DNA of 64,000 bases, taken from positions 19,949,885 to 20,013,884 of the forward strand of contig NC_083337.1 in assembly GCF_019175385.1 (NCBI RefSeq), in the 5' to 3' direction. The first letter of the stretch is position 1. Each line of letters starts with the position of its first letter. Of this stretch, positions 22,489-31,723 are shown one piece after another. Source of the stretch: Lycium barbarum (Eukaryota; Streptophyta; Magnoliopsida; Solanales; Solanaceae). Both the position numbers and the translations under genes were made by a program. The notes below the pieces were generated by a model that ran no database searches, was not told the DNA's origin, and worked only from the letters and a program-made list of their open reading frames with translations.

Positions 22489-22576
22489 TTGGTCCGTTTT
22501 CACAGAGAACAGATTCTTTCGATTCTGACGGGTAAGAGATGAGTAACTAAGATCAAAGACCACTATTATCCTAGCC

Positions 22577-22594
22577 CCACGGTGGGTGCCAAAC
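22577..22594 (-). promoter_or_regulatory. Primer-binding site
   Basis: Minus strand TTTGGCACCCACCGTGGGG directly after the LTR end GGGGTAAACA. It differs from the PBS types of the other elements here. Confidence 0.7.
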
Positions 22595-23341
22595 TGTTTA
22601 CCCCAAATTTGGATAATCAATTAAATTTATGAGTGAGGTATAGGATATGTGGCTAAACCTTAATTTATTTGGTAGAAAAAAGGTATATGAGGATATGCTA
22701 TGAAGAAGCTAATAATAATCGGTGATTGACTATAGATATATGTATCTAATAATATATAAGTATTGTTTGGTTGAACAAATCAAAAGGATGAACACAATAA
22801 TCCGGACCAAAATCAGATGTTAAGAGGGAGAGATTTATATATTATTGCTATTACAAATGTTCTAGAACTCAATCAGCCAACCCCTAAAAGTAGGGTAATG
22901 GCCCCTATTTATAGTTTTGCCTCATGGGCTTCATACAACATAAGACCCTAAAGAATAAAGAAAAACCCTAAAATGGATAAGGTTGGTCGTACGGTCTGAC
23001 ACCCGTACGATTGACAGTACAATGTGGCAGAACGGTATTGACGCGTGGCAATTGTGTAACGGATCACCCGGACCAACGACCACGATCAAACGGACCAACG
23101 ACCACGATCTAACAGACCAACGGCCATGATCAAACGGACCAACGGCCACGATCAACTCGGCTATGGAGAAACCGGATCAAACGATGTTCTTCACTTTCTT
23201 CGGTTCAAACACTCCTCCGGTCCCAAATGAATCTATATGCTCGTACTTGTTTCTTTCTTCCCTCGGTCACCGGTCCCACCGGTCCAGCATATATCCGATT
23301 TTTACCGTATACATAAAGAGTTTTCTTTTTATGATCCAACA
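22595..23341 (-). repeat. 747-bp LTR, TGTTGGATC...GGTAAACA
   Basis: Minus strand starts TGTTGGATCATAAAAAG at 23341 and ends GGGGTAAACA at 22595, followed by a PBS. It contains a 22-bp tandem array (23058-23153). It is the 5' LTR of an element otherwise lost. Confidence 0.8.
23058..23153. repeat. 22-bp tandem array in U3
   Basis: Four to five units of GACCAACG(A/G)CCACGATCAAACG. It lies about 190-285 nt from the 5' end of the minus-strand LTR, an enhancer-like position. Confidence 0.85.
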
Positions 23342-23467
23342 TTTTTCATTTCTATAAAGGATAATTCAATCTTAGGAAGAATTTTTGTTGGCTTCTTACA
23401 TCTATAAGAGGTCAAGCTAATAAAAACTCACATGACGATTTTGAACAATATAATTAAAACATAAAAG

Positions 23468-23498
<31 letters not shown>

Positions 23499-24044
23499 AG
23501 TTGCACTAGGCTTGTGTGCCTAGGGCTGATTTTATAAAATTTTCAAAAACAACAAATAAAGAGTCTTTACAAAGAGTGCCAAAATGGCTAATAAAAATGC
23601 AAGAATTAAGCTAAAGACCAACCCAAGTCTTATATGATGACTTAAGTTGGCACTACAAATTACTAAATTAAGGATATGTTAAAACTAAAACTTGAATAAA
23701 TGAGCTGTTAATCCCATTTATTATGCATATGTGAAAAGTTTTTTCCTCCTCTTGTCAACCAACATATGTCCCAGATTTGATCCCTTGATACACAAGTTGG
23801 CCAATCCTCCATGTATATCAGTTGTATACCTAAAACTTGAGAGTTGTTGATTGTTGTTTCTTTCCCTTGTCAACCAAAATGTGTCCCAAGTTTGATCCGT
23901 TGATGCACAAGTTGGCCAATACTCCATGTATATCAGATGTATATCCGCGTATATCAGCAATGTACTTGTGTATATCAGTGTCTGCAATCCTGTAAAAACT
24001 CATGAATGCACAAGTATATCCTTTGTCTATCAGTAACACAAAGA
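23342..24044. other. Unassigned DNA with poly-T and an 85-bp duplication
   Basis: No gene. A 26-nt T run occupies 23471-23496. The segment 23740-23830 is repeated, diverged, at 23862-23945 (CTTGTCAACCAA, CACAAGTTGGCCAAT, CCATGTATATCAG), followed by further GTATATCAG words. Confidence 0.6.
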
Positions 24045-27000
24045 TTTTTTTTTTTTTTTTTTTTTTTTATCTATATCTCACATGCTCTATATTTGGCCCT
24101 CAATATGTACCAAGGCAGTACATTTTCTACGTAATGGCCAGTTCTGAGTAGGATGAGCATCCCGGGGTGCTAATACCACCAACTAAGAAACGGCTAATAA
24201 ATAGAAACTGTATGCCCATGTGTACTCAAGAGGGTAGAGTTCCATGTGCGCGCGCACTCATTTAGAGCAGGAGATAGCCAAAGTGAAGAAAGTTTATCAA
24301 TAAATCAAGAAATGCAGAGGAATCTGCAGAATTGCCTTGGAACTGCTCAGTCCAAGTGAAGAGAAGCAGGCAGTCCAAGTGCGGAGGTTTCATGATCCTT
24401 TTTGTCATTCTTCTTCTAAAGCTGGGCATGCCAAATTTAGTCAGGCAGCTGCTGCAGATTGTAATAGAAAAAGGCCAAAAATTGTTTTTTTTTTCTCTCC
24501 TAACTGCTGAAAATAGCAGCAAATTGCCCAGCCATATTTCAGTCTTCCTAGCCTTCTTTTGTTCTCGTGAGTTCCATGCTAACCTGCAAAATAGAGCACA
24601 TTGTTAGTGTGAAAAAACCACCATGCTTTCCTCCAACTGGATTGAGCATGATGGTTCAGTATCACTGAATTTTAGCACCAGTTATTAGCAAATAAGCATC
24701 AGCATTGTACAGCAACCAGCTGTGGCTTTTCGTGGCTGCTGTAAACAGCAGTATGCCCAAGCATTACTTTGCAAACTGCACTGATCTACAGTTGCACATC
24801 ATGTAGCCTTGATTCATGTCCACCTTTGTTGTCCATGCCATGGAAACAACAGCTCTGAGCCACCAATGTTGTTGCTGTATTTGTACAACAGCATATTCTC
24901 CCCCTTCTTCTGGTGATGCACAGCAGCAGAAACACTGCTGCATTTATGCATCTTGTGACAGCATCAAAACATTTTCATGGCCTGCAGATTGTGCTCTAAC
25001 TTGTAAAAATCATTTTCCAATTCAATAATCACCAAGCCCCTCATCTGTATTTCAATCTCATTCAGCATCTCCGCTGTTCTCATCTTCTCCCGGGTTTTAT
25101 GGAACATATCAACCTCTGCTTGCATATCTGAGAGCCTAGCTGAGAATGAGCCAGTTGAACTTTCAAATTCATTTTCCAGTGAGTTGACAAGCTGCTGGAG
25201 ATCATATATCCTGTGGTCTTTCTCTTCAACAAGCAGGTGCAGGTTCTCTTTCTCGTTTTTGTGCTTTGTTTCTGCTTTCTTTTTCGTCCAGCTTGAGTGG
25301 CTTTCTTAGTTTGAGGTCGAACTCAACATCTGCTTGGTCGAGGAGGGAGGCTTCTACTTGTATCCTCATTTGATGGTTTTCTTCCAGGTTGGCTATCAAC
25401 TTTTCAGCAACAGATTTCCAAACCTTTTGACAGCAACCAAACCAATGGCATCTTTGATGCTTGAAAATACATCTGGTGCCAATAGCTTCATTTGTGTAGC
25501 CAAACCAATGGCATCCTTGTAGGAACCTGATAGGCATGTACCCACAAACTGCCAGTAGCAAATCTGCATGTACAGCAGTTGTTGTTGCAGTGTCCCGGGC
25601 TTTCTCTTCTCCAACTTCTTCTCTTTACCTTGTTGCAAATGTGTAACTATATTCATGTAAAGTCCCATCTTTGAATCCTTGGTGCAATGTTGTAAGAGTC
25701 TAGGCAATATAGAACTTTCACAACTGATGCACCAGATACTCTTGCTGCATAAACTAGGACTGCAGCTCTTCAGCAGTACTGCATCCTTGCTTTTTTTTTT
25801 TTTTTTTTTTTTTTCTGGTTCACATCAGCAATCAGTACATCCAAGCATTGTATGCATAATCTTCTTTACCCAGCCTTGTGTTGCTGCTGCTTATGCCACA
25901 TATGATTTTTTTTTTCTTTTTCTGATGCACAGCAGCAGCAAACTGCTGTATTTTTTTTTATTTTTTATTTTTTTTTTATATTTTTTTTTTTTCAGCAAAC
26001 TTGTGTAAATTGGTGTGTTGAACACAACATGTTGCCCCAACAATGCTGCACAAACAAACCATCTTGTTGTTGTCCATGCTACACCAGATGCTGAACTTAG
26101 GATTTTTTTTTTTTTTCTCTTTCTCTTTCACCTGCAATCAAATAACTGATTCCCTTCAATTGTTTTATGTATAATGAAGCAATCTTCCAGCTTTGTGTCC
26201 TCCTTTTGTTGTTATGAGTTCATGCGTAGCTTGCATTCTCCTTGCTTTTTCACTCCTTATTTCCATGCTCTCATTTTCACCACTGCTTTTCCACCAGCAT
26301 AACCTCTGATTTAGGCAGCTGATGAAATTGTGGAACCAATCAGCATTTTTTTTTTTTTTTTTTTTTTGCACACCAGCAATTGAAGAAACTGCAGGTTTTG
26401 CCTTAGGTTTGCCCAGAACTATATAATGATCAAGGTGGCTTCTTAATCCTCTTTAGTTGTCTTCTCCTAGAGCTTGGCATTCCCAACTTATCAAGTTTGA
26501 AGTGGCCTGTGATGCCCTCTGATAATTGCACTGCAGATCTCTTTTGGCTGGTTCAAGTCAGCCAAATTATTGAGATTTGCTACTGTCCTTCCCAGCTGAT
26601 GCATGCTGTAGGTCCCTCAGAAAATTCACAAGCCTGGATGGAGAGGGAAAGTTGCTTCTGCAGCTTTTTTACAACAAAGACTCCAAGTCTCTAGCTGAAA
26701 GCTCATTTGTTAGTAGCACCCTAATCTCCCCATTTCTAAACTTCTTTAAGATTGTTGATCTTACAAGTTTGTTGAGATGACCATGTAATTCTGCAGCATT
26801 CATACCACGAGCTTCCAATTTAGTAGACAGTATCTTTCAGTTGTTTTGTGTGGTTCATAAAAGCTATAACACACTTGGCGTCGAGAGCATGCACACACCT
26901 TCTCAACATATCAATCTTGTGCTGTATCCTGGTAATAGTGTAATAATGCTGCAAATTAGGGGGTAAGCTCTGAACACTAGGCATAGCTTATACATCTGAG

Positions 27001-27329
27001 CTTGAACTAGTAGTAGAAGGTGTTCCTGATATATTAACTGGTCCAACACCAGCATATCAGAAACCACATTCACCACATACTCCCCCATCAAACACCATAT
27101 TGTTATCAGCACCAACATATGTGATCAGCACTCATAAACCACCAGCATAGGCACCAGCATATCAGCACCAAGCATGCACCAAGTTTATCTAATGTGCCAT
27201 ATTGTTTATTTCTCACACAGTACTGTAAAACCAGATCTGCACATACTCCTTATTTCTCCATGAATTATTGTAGTGCAGTTCCTGATGATGTGTAAAGTCA
27301 CACCAGCAGTCTGTTACCAGCCTTTTCTG

Positions 27330-27365
<36 letters not shown>

Positions 27366-27460
27366 GACTCAAAGCAGTTTCTCTGTATTGTCAATGTCAC
27401 AGTAGGCTGAGTACAAAGTACTAATACCACACACTATAACACTGCTACAGATCAGTTGCT
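24045..27460. other. Poly-T archipelago with CAGCAG/CTGCTG words
   Basis: Long T runs at 24045-24068, 25791-25814, 26346-26367 and 27334-27364, plus several shorter ones, stand in DNA enriched for CAGCAG and CTGCTG and, at 27050-27170, for ACCAGCATATCAGCACC words. The only gene-like piece is a coiled-coil fragment at 24964-25440. On the minus strand, the strand of the neighbouring LINE, the T runs are A runs. I cannot name the element that carries this DNA. Confidence 0.5.
24964..25440 (-). pseudogene. Captured coiled-coil gene fragment
   Basis: Minus-strand codons from about 25440 read a stretch beginning EKLIANLEENHQM (Leu, Glu and Gln rich). After a frameshift near 25250, an open frame of about 94 codons runs to a TGA at 24964-24966; it includes NLHLLVEEKDHRIYDLQQLV and MQAEVDMFHKTREKMRTAEM. 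Both parts have heptad spacing of Leu, Val and Ile and a charged surface, typical of long plant myosin-like or cytoskeletal coiled-coil proteins. No start codon, splice pattern or complete domain is present. It is the only trace of a host-type gene in the window. Parent gene unknown. Confidence 0.55.
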
Positions 27461-27461
27461 G

Positions 27462-27480
27462 TTTTTTTTTTTTTTTTTTT
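27462..27480 (-). other. Poly-A tail of the LINE
   Basis: Nineteen T on the plus strand, 66 bp past the ORF2 stop. A longer T run at 27334-27364 could be an alternative tail. Confidence 0.6.
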
Positions 27481-27545
27481 CTTCCTCTCATTAATCTGCA
27501 ACTTGCAGTCCAGGAAATTAAACTAGAAGAATAAATCAGCATCCA

Positions 27546-30500
27546 TCAGTATCTCTTCTGAGTTCTGATTCTCAAATAGGGACATTGCAATTTGTCACTA
27601 TTAAGAATCCTCCTACCCTTTGAATCAAGTTCTTTAAAAGAATGCGCAACAACCTCTCCATGGTCGAGTGCAATATTAGCCAAGTGGTCAGCTAATTGGT
27701 TGCCCTCTCTCATAATATGCAGAACCTGTACATTAGCATCGTCTATAATTTCCAGCAATTTTTCAACAACCAATGCTATATTCCAAGGAGGCTTCCACTC
27801 CCTATCCAATATGTTCTTCATTACAAATGAGTCAGTCTCCAGAATGAATGAGTAAACATGTTGAGATAAACAGTATTTAGCAGCTTCGAGTAGTGCCATG
27901 GCTTCAGACTCATTATTTGTTGCATCCTCCATTTCCTTAGCTCTAGCAAAAACCAAATCGCCAGTATGATTCCTCACACAAAATGCAAAGGAGCTCCTAC
28001 CAAGATTGCCCCTAGTAGCACCATCCGTATTACATTTCCACCACCCTTCAGGAGGCAAATACCACCACACCTTTGTCACTTGTAATTTTGGGACAAATTG
28101 TTCCAAAATTTTCAGAATGTCAGGCCATCTATGAGGAATAATTCTGATACCTGGTTTCCTCAACCTTACCAGCTGTTGAATGTTCGTTGACGCTTGATAT
28201 ATGATTCTGCTAAAGGAAACTTTATTCCTATGCTTATCCCCATTCCTCTTCTTCCACAATTCCCACACAATGATAGAAGGGATAGCATAGAATATAGGTT
28301 TCATTCTAGCTAACACATCAGCAGTCCACCATTTGACTATAACTTGATGCAAATGCATTCCCGAGATATTAATACCAGCAGCAGCACAAAAATAGGACCA
28401 CGTCCTCTGAGCAATTTCACATCTTAAGAATATGTGAGGAACAGTTTCTTCTTTAGGTGCCGCACAACAGGAACACTTAGACGGCATGTGATATCCCCAA
28501 CTCCGGATCACATCATCCAATGGCACTTTGAAATGCCACACCCTCCACATCAGGAATGCTATTTTAAACGGCAATCCTTTCACCCATATCTTTTTGTAAA
28601 CATCCCTTTTTTCACCCTTGCTTCTTATATACTCCCATGCAGATTTGACAGTGAAATCACCCTTAGTTTCAAGCATCCACCAAGGCCTGTCTAATTCATC
28701 CCCTCTGGCAGGTGGTTGAACATCGTTTAATATATATGCAGCAAGTTCTTCAGGCAAATTATTTCTGATTGCCACCTCATGCCACCTACCTTCTGTCACT
28801 ACATCTGAAACATTATTAATAGCCTCATTGCAGTGAAAATCAGCAGGTGTAAGGAAATAGAGAGGTCCTAAACCGGTCCAATTATCGAACCAGAACAGAG
28901 AAGACCCCATTCTAAGTTGCCACCATATCTGATGATCAATCAAATCTCTTGCTTGAATCATTTTCCTCCATATATGTGAACCTTCTTTCCATGGCACCAA
29001 AATAGGATTGCTCTTTTTCAGATATTTGTTGCTCATGAAAGAACTCCACAAATATGGTTTGGTTCTAAAATTCCACCATAACTTAGCAAACAATGCCATA
29101 GACATGTCACTAAGAGATCTGAAGCCCAAACCCCCTTCATCGCAAGGCAAGCAGACAGTATCCCATCCTGCCCAATGTCTATTCCTTTCACCAACAGTGT
29201 TGCTCCAATAAAACTCAGCAAATATTTTATGCAGCTTCTCTATCACAAAGGAAGGTGGATCTACAGCAGATATCAAGTGCATTGGCATAGCCTGCAACAC
29301 ATGTTTCAATAAAACGGCCCTTCCGCCAAATGATAGAAGCTTCCCTTTCCATCCCTGGAGCCTGTTTCTCACCTTCGTAATGAGCTCTGAGTAAAATGAC
29401 ATCTTACTTCTTGCGTAATAGATAGGGCAACCCAGATACATCAAAGGAAACTCCTTTCTTGCAATGCCAGTAACTCGTTCTACCTTTCGAAACTCCTCCT
29501 CATCAACCCTATCGTGCAAATATACTGAACTTTTAGTCTTGTTTATCAATTGACCAGAAGCTTGCTCATATTCAGTCAAAACATTCATGATCAAACCTAG
29601 GGATATCTCACAGGCTGATGAGAAAATGATGGTATCATCTGCATAAGCTAAGTGATTAATTTTTGGACTCCACTTTGGCAAACCAAATCCAGTAAACCAC
29701 AAATTGCTATGCAAAGCATTCAAACCCCTTGATAGCACTTCAGCAGCTAATATGAACAAAGTAGGCGACAAAGGATCACCTTGCTTAACGCCCCTAGTAG
29801 AGTGAAAGAAACCGTGCGGTTGTCCATTAATAAGCACAGAATACCAGTTATTTCCAATAATTTCATAAATCAGGCTTATAAACTGCTCACAAAATCCCAT
29901 TTTTCTCAGAACATTTGTAAGAAAAGTCCATGACAACCTATCATAGGCCTTCGACATGTCCAATTTCATTACGACATTAGGAACAATAGCATTGGCATTC
30001 TTCTTGCCCTTATTGGTTCTGAGTCTGATATCAGTGATTATTTCTTGGGTCAATAAAATATTCTCCACGATGCTTCTACCCCTCACAAATCCTGCTTGAT
30101 TCTGTGATATCAAATCCGGCAACAGATGGACCATTCTCTCATGTACCACTCTGGAAAACACCTTGTTCACAAAGTTACTCAGACTAATAGGCCTCATGTC
30201 ACTAAAAGTGTGGACATCTTTCTGTTTTGGCAACAACACAAGATTAGTATGAGTAATGTATCTAGGCAGTTCAAAACCTCTGAAAAAGTCCCAAACCATG
30301 TTGAAAATATCATCCCCAACAATATCCCAGCATGTTTGGAAGAACAAGCCTGTAAAACCATCAGGACCGCCTGCACTAGTACTATTTAACCCAAAAACCG
30401 CCTGCTTCACCTCTTCTTTCGTAGGAGCCGCAACGAGTTCTTCATTCTGTTCATTATTGATCATGGAGGGGACATGTTTCAGGATATCAGGATGTGTAGG

Positions 30501-31721
30501 AACCGGAGTTTCATGAAATTGTGCCTGAAAAAACCCAACCGCCTCCTCTGCAATATCTTCGTCATTGTCAAGCCATTGCCCCTGCGAGTTCTGTATTCTT
30601 TTCAATTGTAGCATTTTTCTTCTGCCCTTAACATAGGCATGGAAGAATTTGGAATTCTTGTCACCATCTTGAAACCAAGACATTCCAGCTTTTTGCTTCC
30701 AAAATTCCTCCTCCAAATGCAATACTCTAGTAAGTTCCGCTTGCACTTTCATGAGTTTCTCCCTGTTAGCATAAGATGGATTTGACTCAAAGAGAGCTTC
30801 ATGAGTTTTAATCACTTCCTCAAGGTTAGTGATCTGCTGAAAAATATCACCATAAGTGGACCTGCTCCATTGGGATAAAACATGTTTCATTTTCTTCAGC
30901 TTCACATTAAAGGTCCAGAAAGAATTAGCAACCACATCTGTCTGCCAATTTTCTTTGACAACATCAATAAAAGTATCATGCTTGGTCCAGAAATTTAAGA
31001 ATTTGAAATGTTTCTTGAATTTCTGGATCTCTTGTTTGCATTCCAGCAGCAAAGGAGAGTGATCTGAGCCACACTTGATCAAATGATTAATTTCCAAGCC
31101 TGGAAACAACTGCTGTAGCTCAAAGTTACCCAAACACCTATCGAGCCTCTTGAATACACAATCATCTGCCCCTCTTCCATTCCACCAGGTAAAAACACTT
31201 CCCTTATACCCCAAATCAGTTAGATTACAAGATTGAATACAGTGCCTAAAATCTTCAACTTCATTCAGAGACACAGGTAAACCTCCATACTTCTCCTCTT
31301 CATCAGTGATGACATTAAAGTCACCCCCTACTAACCATGGAATTGTCATATCAGAAGCAAGATTATACAGAGAATCCCAGAGTTCAATTCTTTCTATCCT
31401 ATCACACTTTGCATAAACCAAAGTGACAACCAATTCCATATCTACATCCCAGTTGAATAATTTCAGTGTAAGCTGCTGGACTGTGTCCATCAAGACTGTT
31501 ACTTCATACTCTTCATCAACAAAGGCCCAAATTTTGCCAGAAACATTGCAAATAGCAGTCTCTAGCCCCAACCTTCTTCTGTAACTTTCCATCTTATAGG
31601 CTTGTTGAAATGGTTCCATCAAACCTACAAGAAAGAATTTGTGTTTTGTATGCATTGTTAAAAGCCTTTTAAAAGCTTTTTTTGTATTCACTGATCTAAT
31701 ATTCCATATTAGTGCATTCAT
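27546..31721 (-). CDS. LINE ORF2: endonuclease-reverse transcriptase-RNase H
   Basis: 1,391 codons without a stop. It nicks the target DNA and copies the element RNA there (target-primed reverse transcription). Residue numbers below count from the in-frame GTG at 31724; the ATG at 31721 is the more likely start. Domains in order: AP-type endonuclease with GGDFNVI (about 133-139) and SDH (220-222); RT with KLDMSKAYD (about 587-595), GVKQGDPLSP (about 645-654) and the YADD catalytic site (694-697); a zf-RVT Cys/His segment (CSCC ... H ... C) around residue 1100; a C-terminal RNase H with TDGA, NNESEA, ETDS and NQLAD giving the D-E-D-D set. The ATG lies two bases past the ORF1 stop, in another frame, which suggests reinitiation. 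All motifs are intact. Confidence 0.92.
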   Translation of the reverse strand: MNALIWNIRSVNTKKAFKRLLTMHTKHKFFLVGLMEPFQQAYKMESYRRRLGLETAICNVSGKIWAFVDEEYEVTVLMDTVQQLTLKLFNWDVDMELVVTLVYAKCDRIERIELWDSLYNLASDMTIPWLVGGDFNVITDEEEKYGGLPVSLNEVEDFRHCIQSCNLTDLGYKGSVFTWWNGRGADDCVFKRLDRCLGNFELQQLFPGLEINHLIKCGSDHSPLLLECKQEIQKFKKHFKFLNFWTKHDTFIDVVKENWQTDVVANSFWTFNVKLKKMKHVLSQWSRSTYGDIFQQITNLEEVIKTHEALFESNPSYANREKLMKVQAELTRVLHLEEEFWKQKAGMSWFQDGDKNSKFFHAYVKGRRKMLQLKRIQNSQGQWLDNDEDIAEEAVGFFQAQFHETPVPTHPDILKHVPSMINNEQNEELVAAPTKEEVKQAVFGLNSTSAGGPDGFTGLFFQTCWDIVGDDIFNMVWDFFRGFELPRYITHTNLVLLPKQKDVHTFSDMRPISLSNFVNKVFSRVVHERMVHLLPDLISQNQAGFVRGRSIVENILLTQEIITDIRLRTNKGKKNANAIVPNVVMKLDMSKAYDRLSWTFLTNVLRKMGFCEQFISLIYEIIGNNWYSVLINGQPHGFFHSTRGVKQGDPLSPTLFILAAEVLSRGLNALHSNLWFTGFGLPKWSPKINHLAYADDTIIFSSACEISLGLIMNVLTEYEQASGQLINKTKSSVYLHDRVDEEEFRKVERVTGIARKEFPLMYLGCPIYYARSKMSFYSELITKVRNRLQGWKGKLLSFGGRAVLLKHVLQAMPMHLISAVDPPSFVIEKLHKIFAEFYWSNTVGERNRHWAGWDTVCLPCDEGGLGFRSLSDMSMALFAKLWWNFRTKPYLWSSFMSNKYLKKSNPILVPWKEGSHIWRKMIQARDLIDHQIWWQLRMGSSLFWFDNWTGLGPLYFLTPADFHCNEAINNVSDVVTEGRWHEVAIRNNLPEELAAYILNDVQPPARGDELDRPWWMLETKGDFTVKSAWEYIRSKGEKRDVYKKIWVKGLPFKIAFLMWRVWHFKVPLDDVIRSWGYHMPSKCSCCAAPKEETVPHIFLRCEIAQRTWSYFCAAAGINISGMHLHQVIVKWWTADVLARMKPIFYAIPSIIVWELWKKRNGDKHRNKVSFSRIIYQASTNIQQLVRLRKPGIRIIPHRWPDILKILEQFVPKLQVTKVWWYLPPEGWWKCNTDGATRGNLGRSSFAFCVRNHTGDLVFARAKEMEDATNNESEAMALLEAAKYCLSQHVYSFILETDSFVMKNILDREWKPPWNIALVVEKLLEIIDDANVQVLHIMREGNQLADHLANIALDHGEVVAHSFKELDSKGRRILNSDKLQCPYLRIRTQKRY

Positions 31722-31723
31722 CA

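Noticed and set aside
22931..23155. Minus-strand frame with repeated VVVGP/RSWSLV-like peptide
   Set aside because: It arises from the 22-bp tandem array in the LTR, not from a protein gene.
25679..26008. Phe-rich plus-strand frame
   Set aside because: It is a translation of poly-T tracts.
27592..31062. Plus-strand frames over the LINE (for example 28434-28694 and 30126-30389)
   Set aside because: They are antisense shadows of the intact LINE ORF2.
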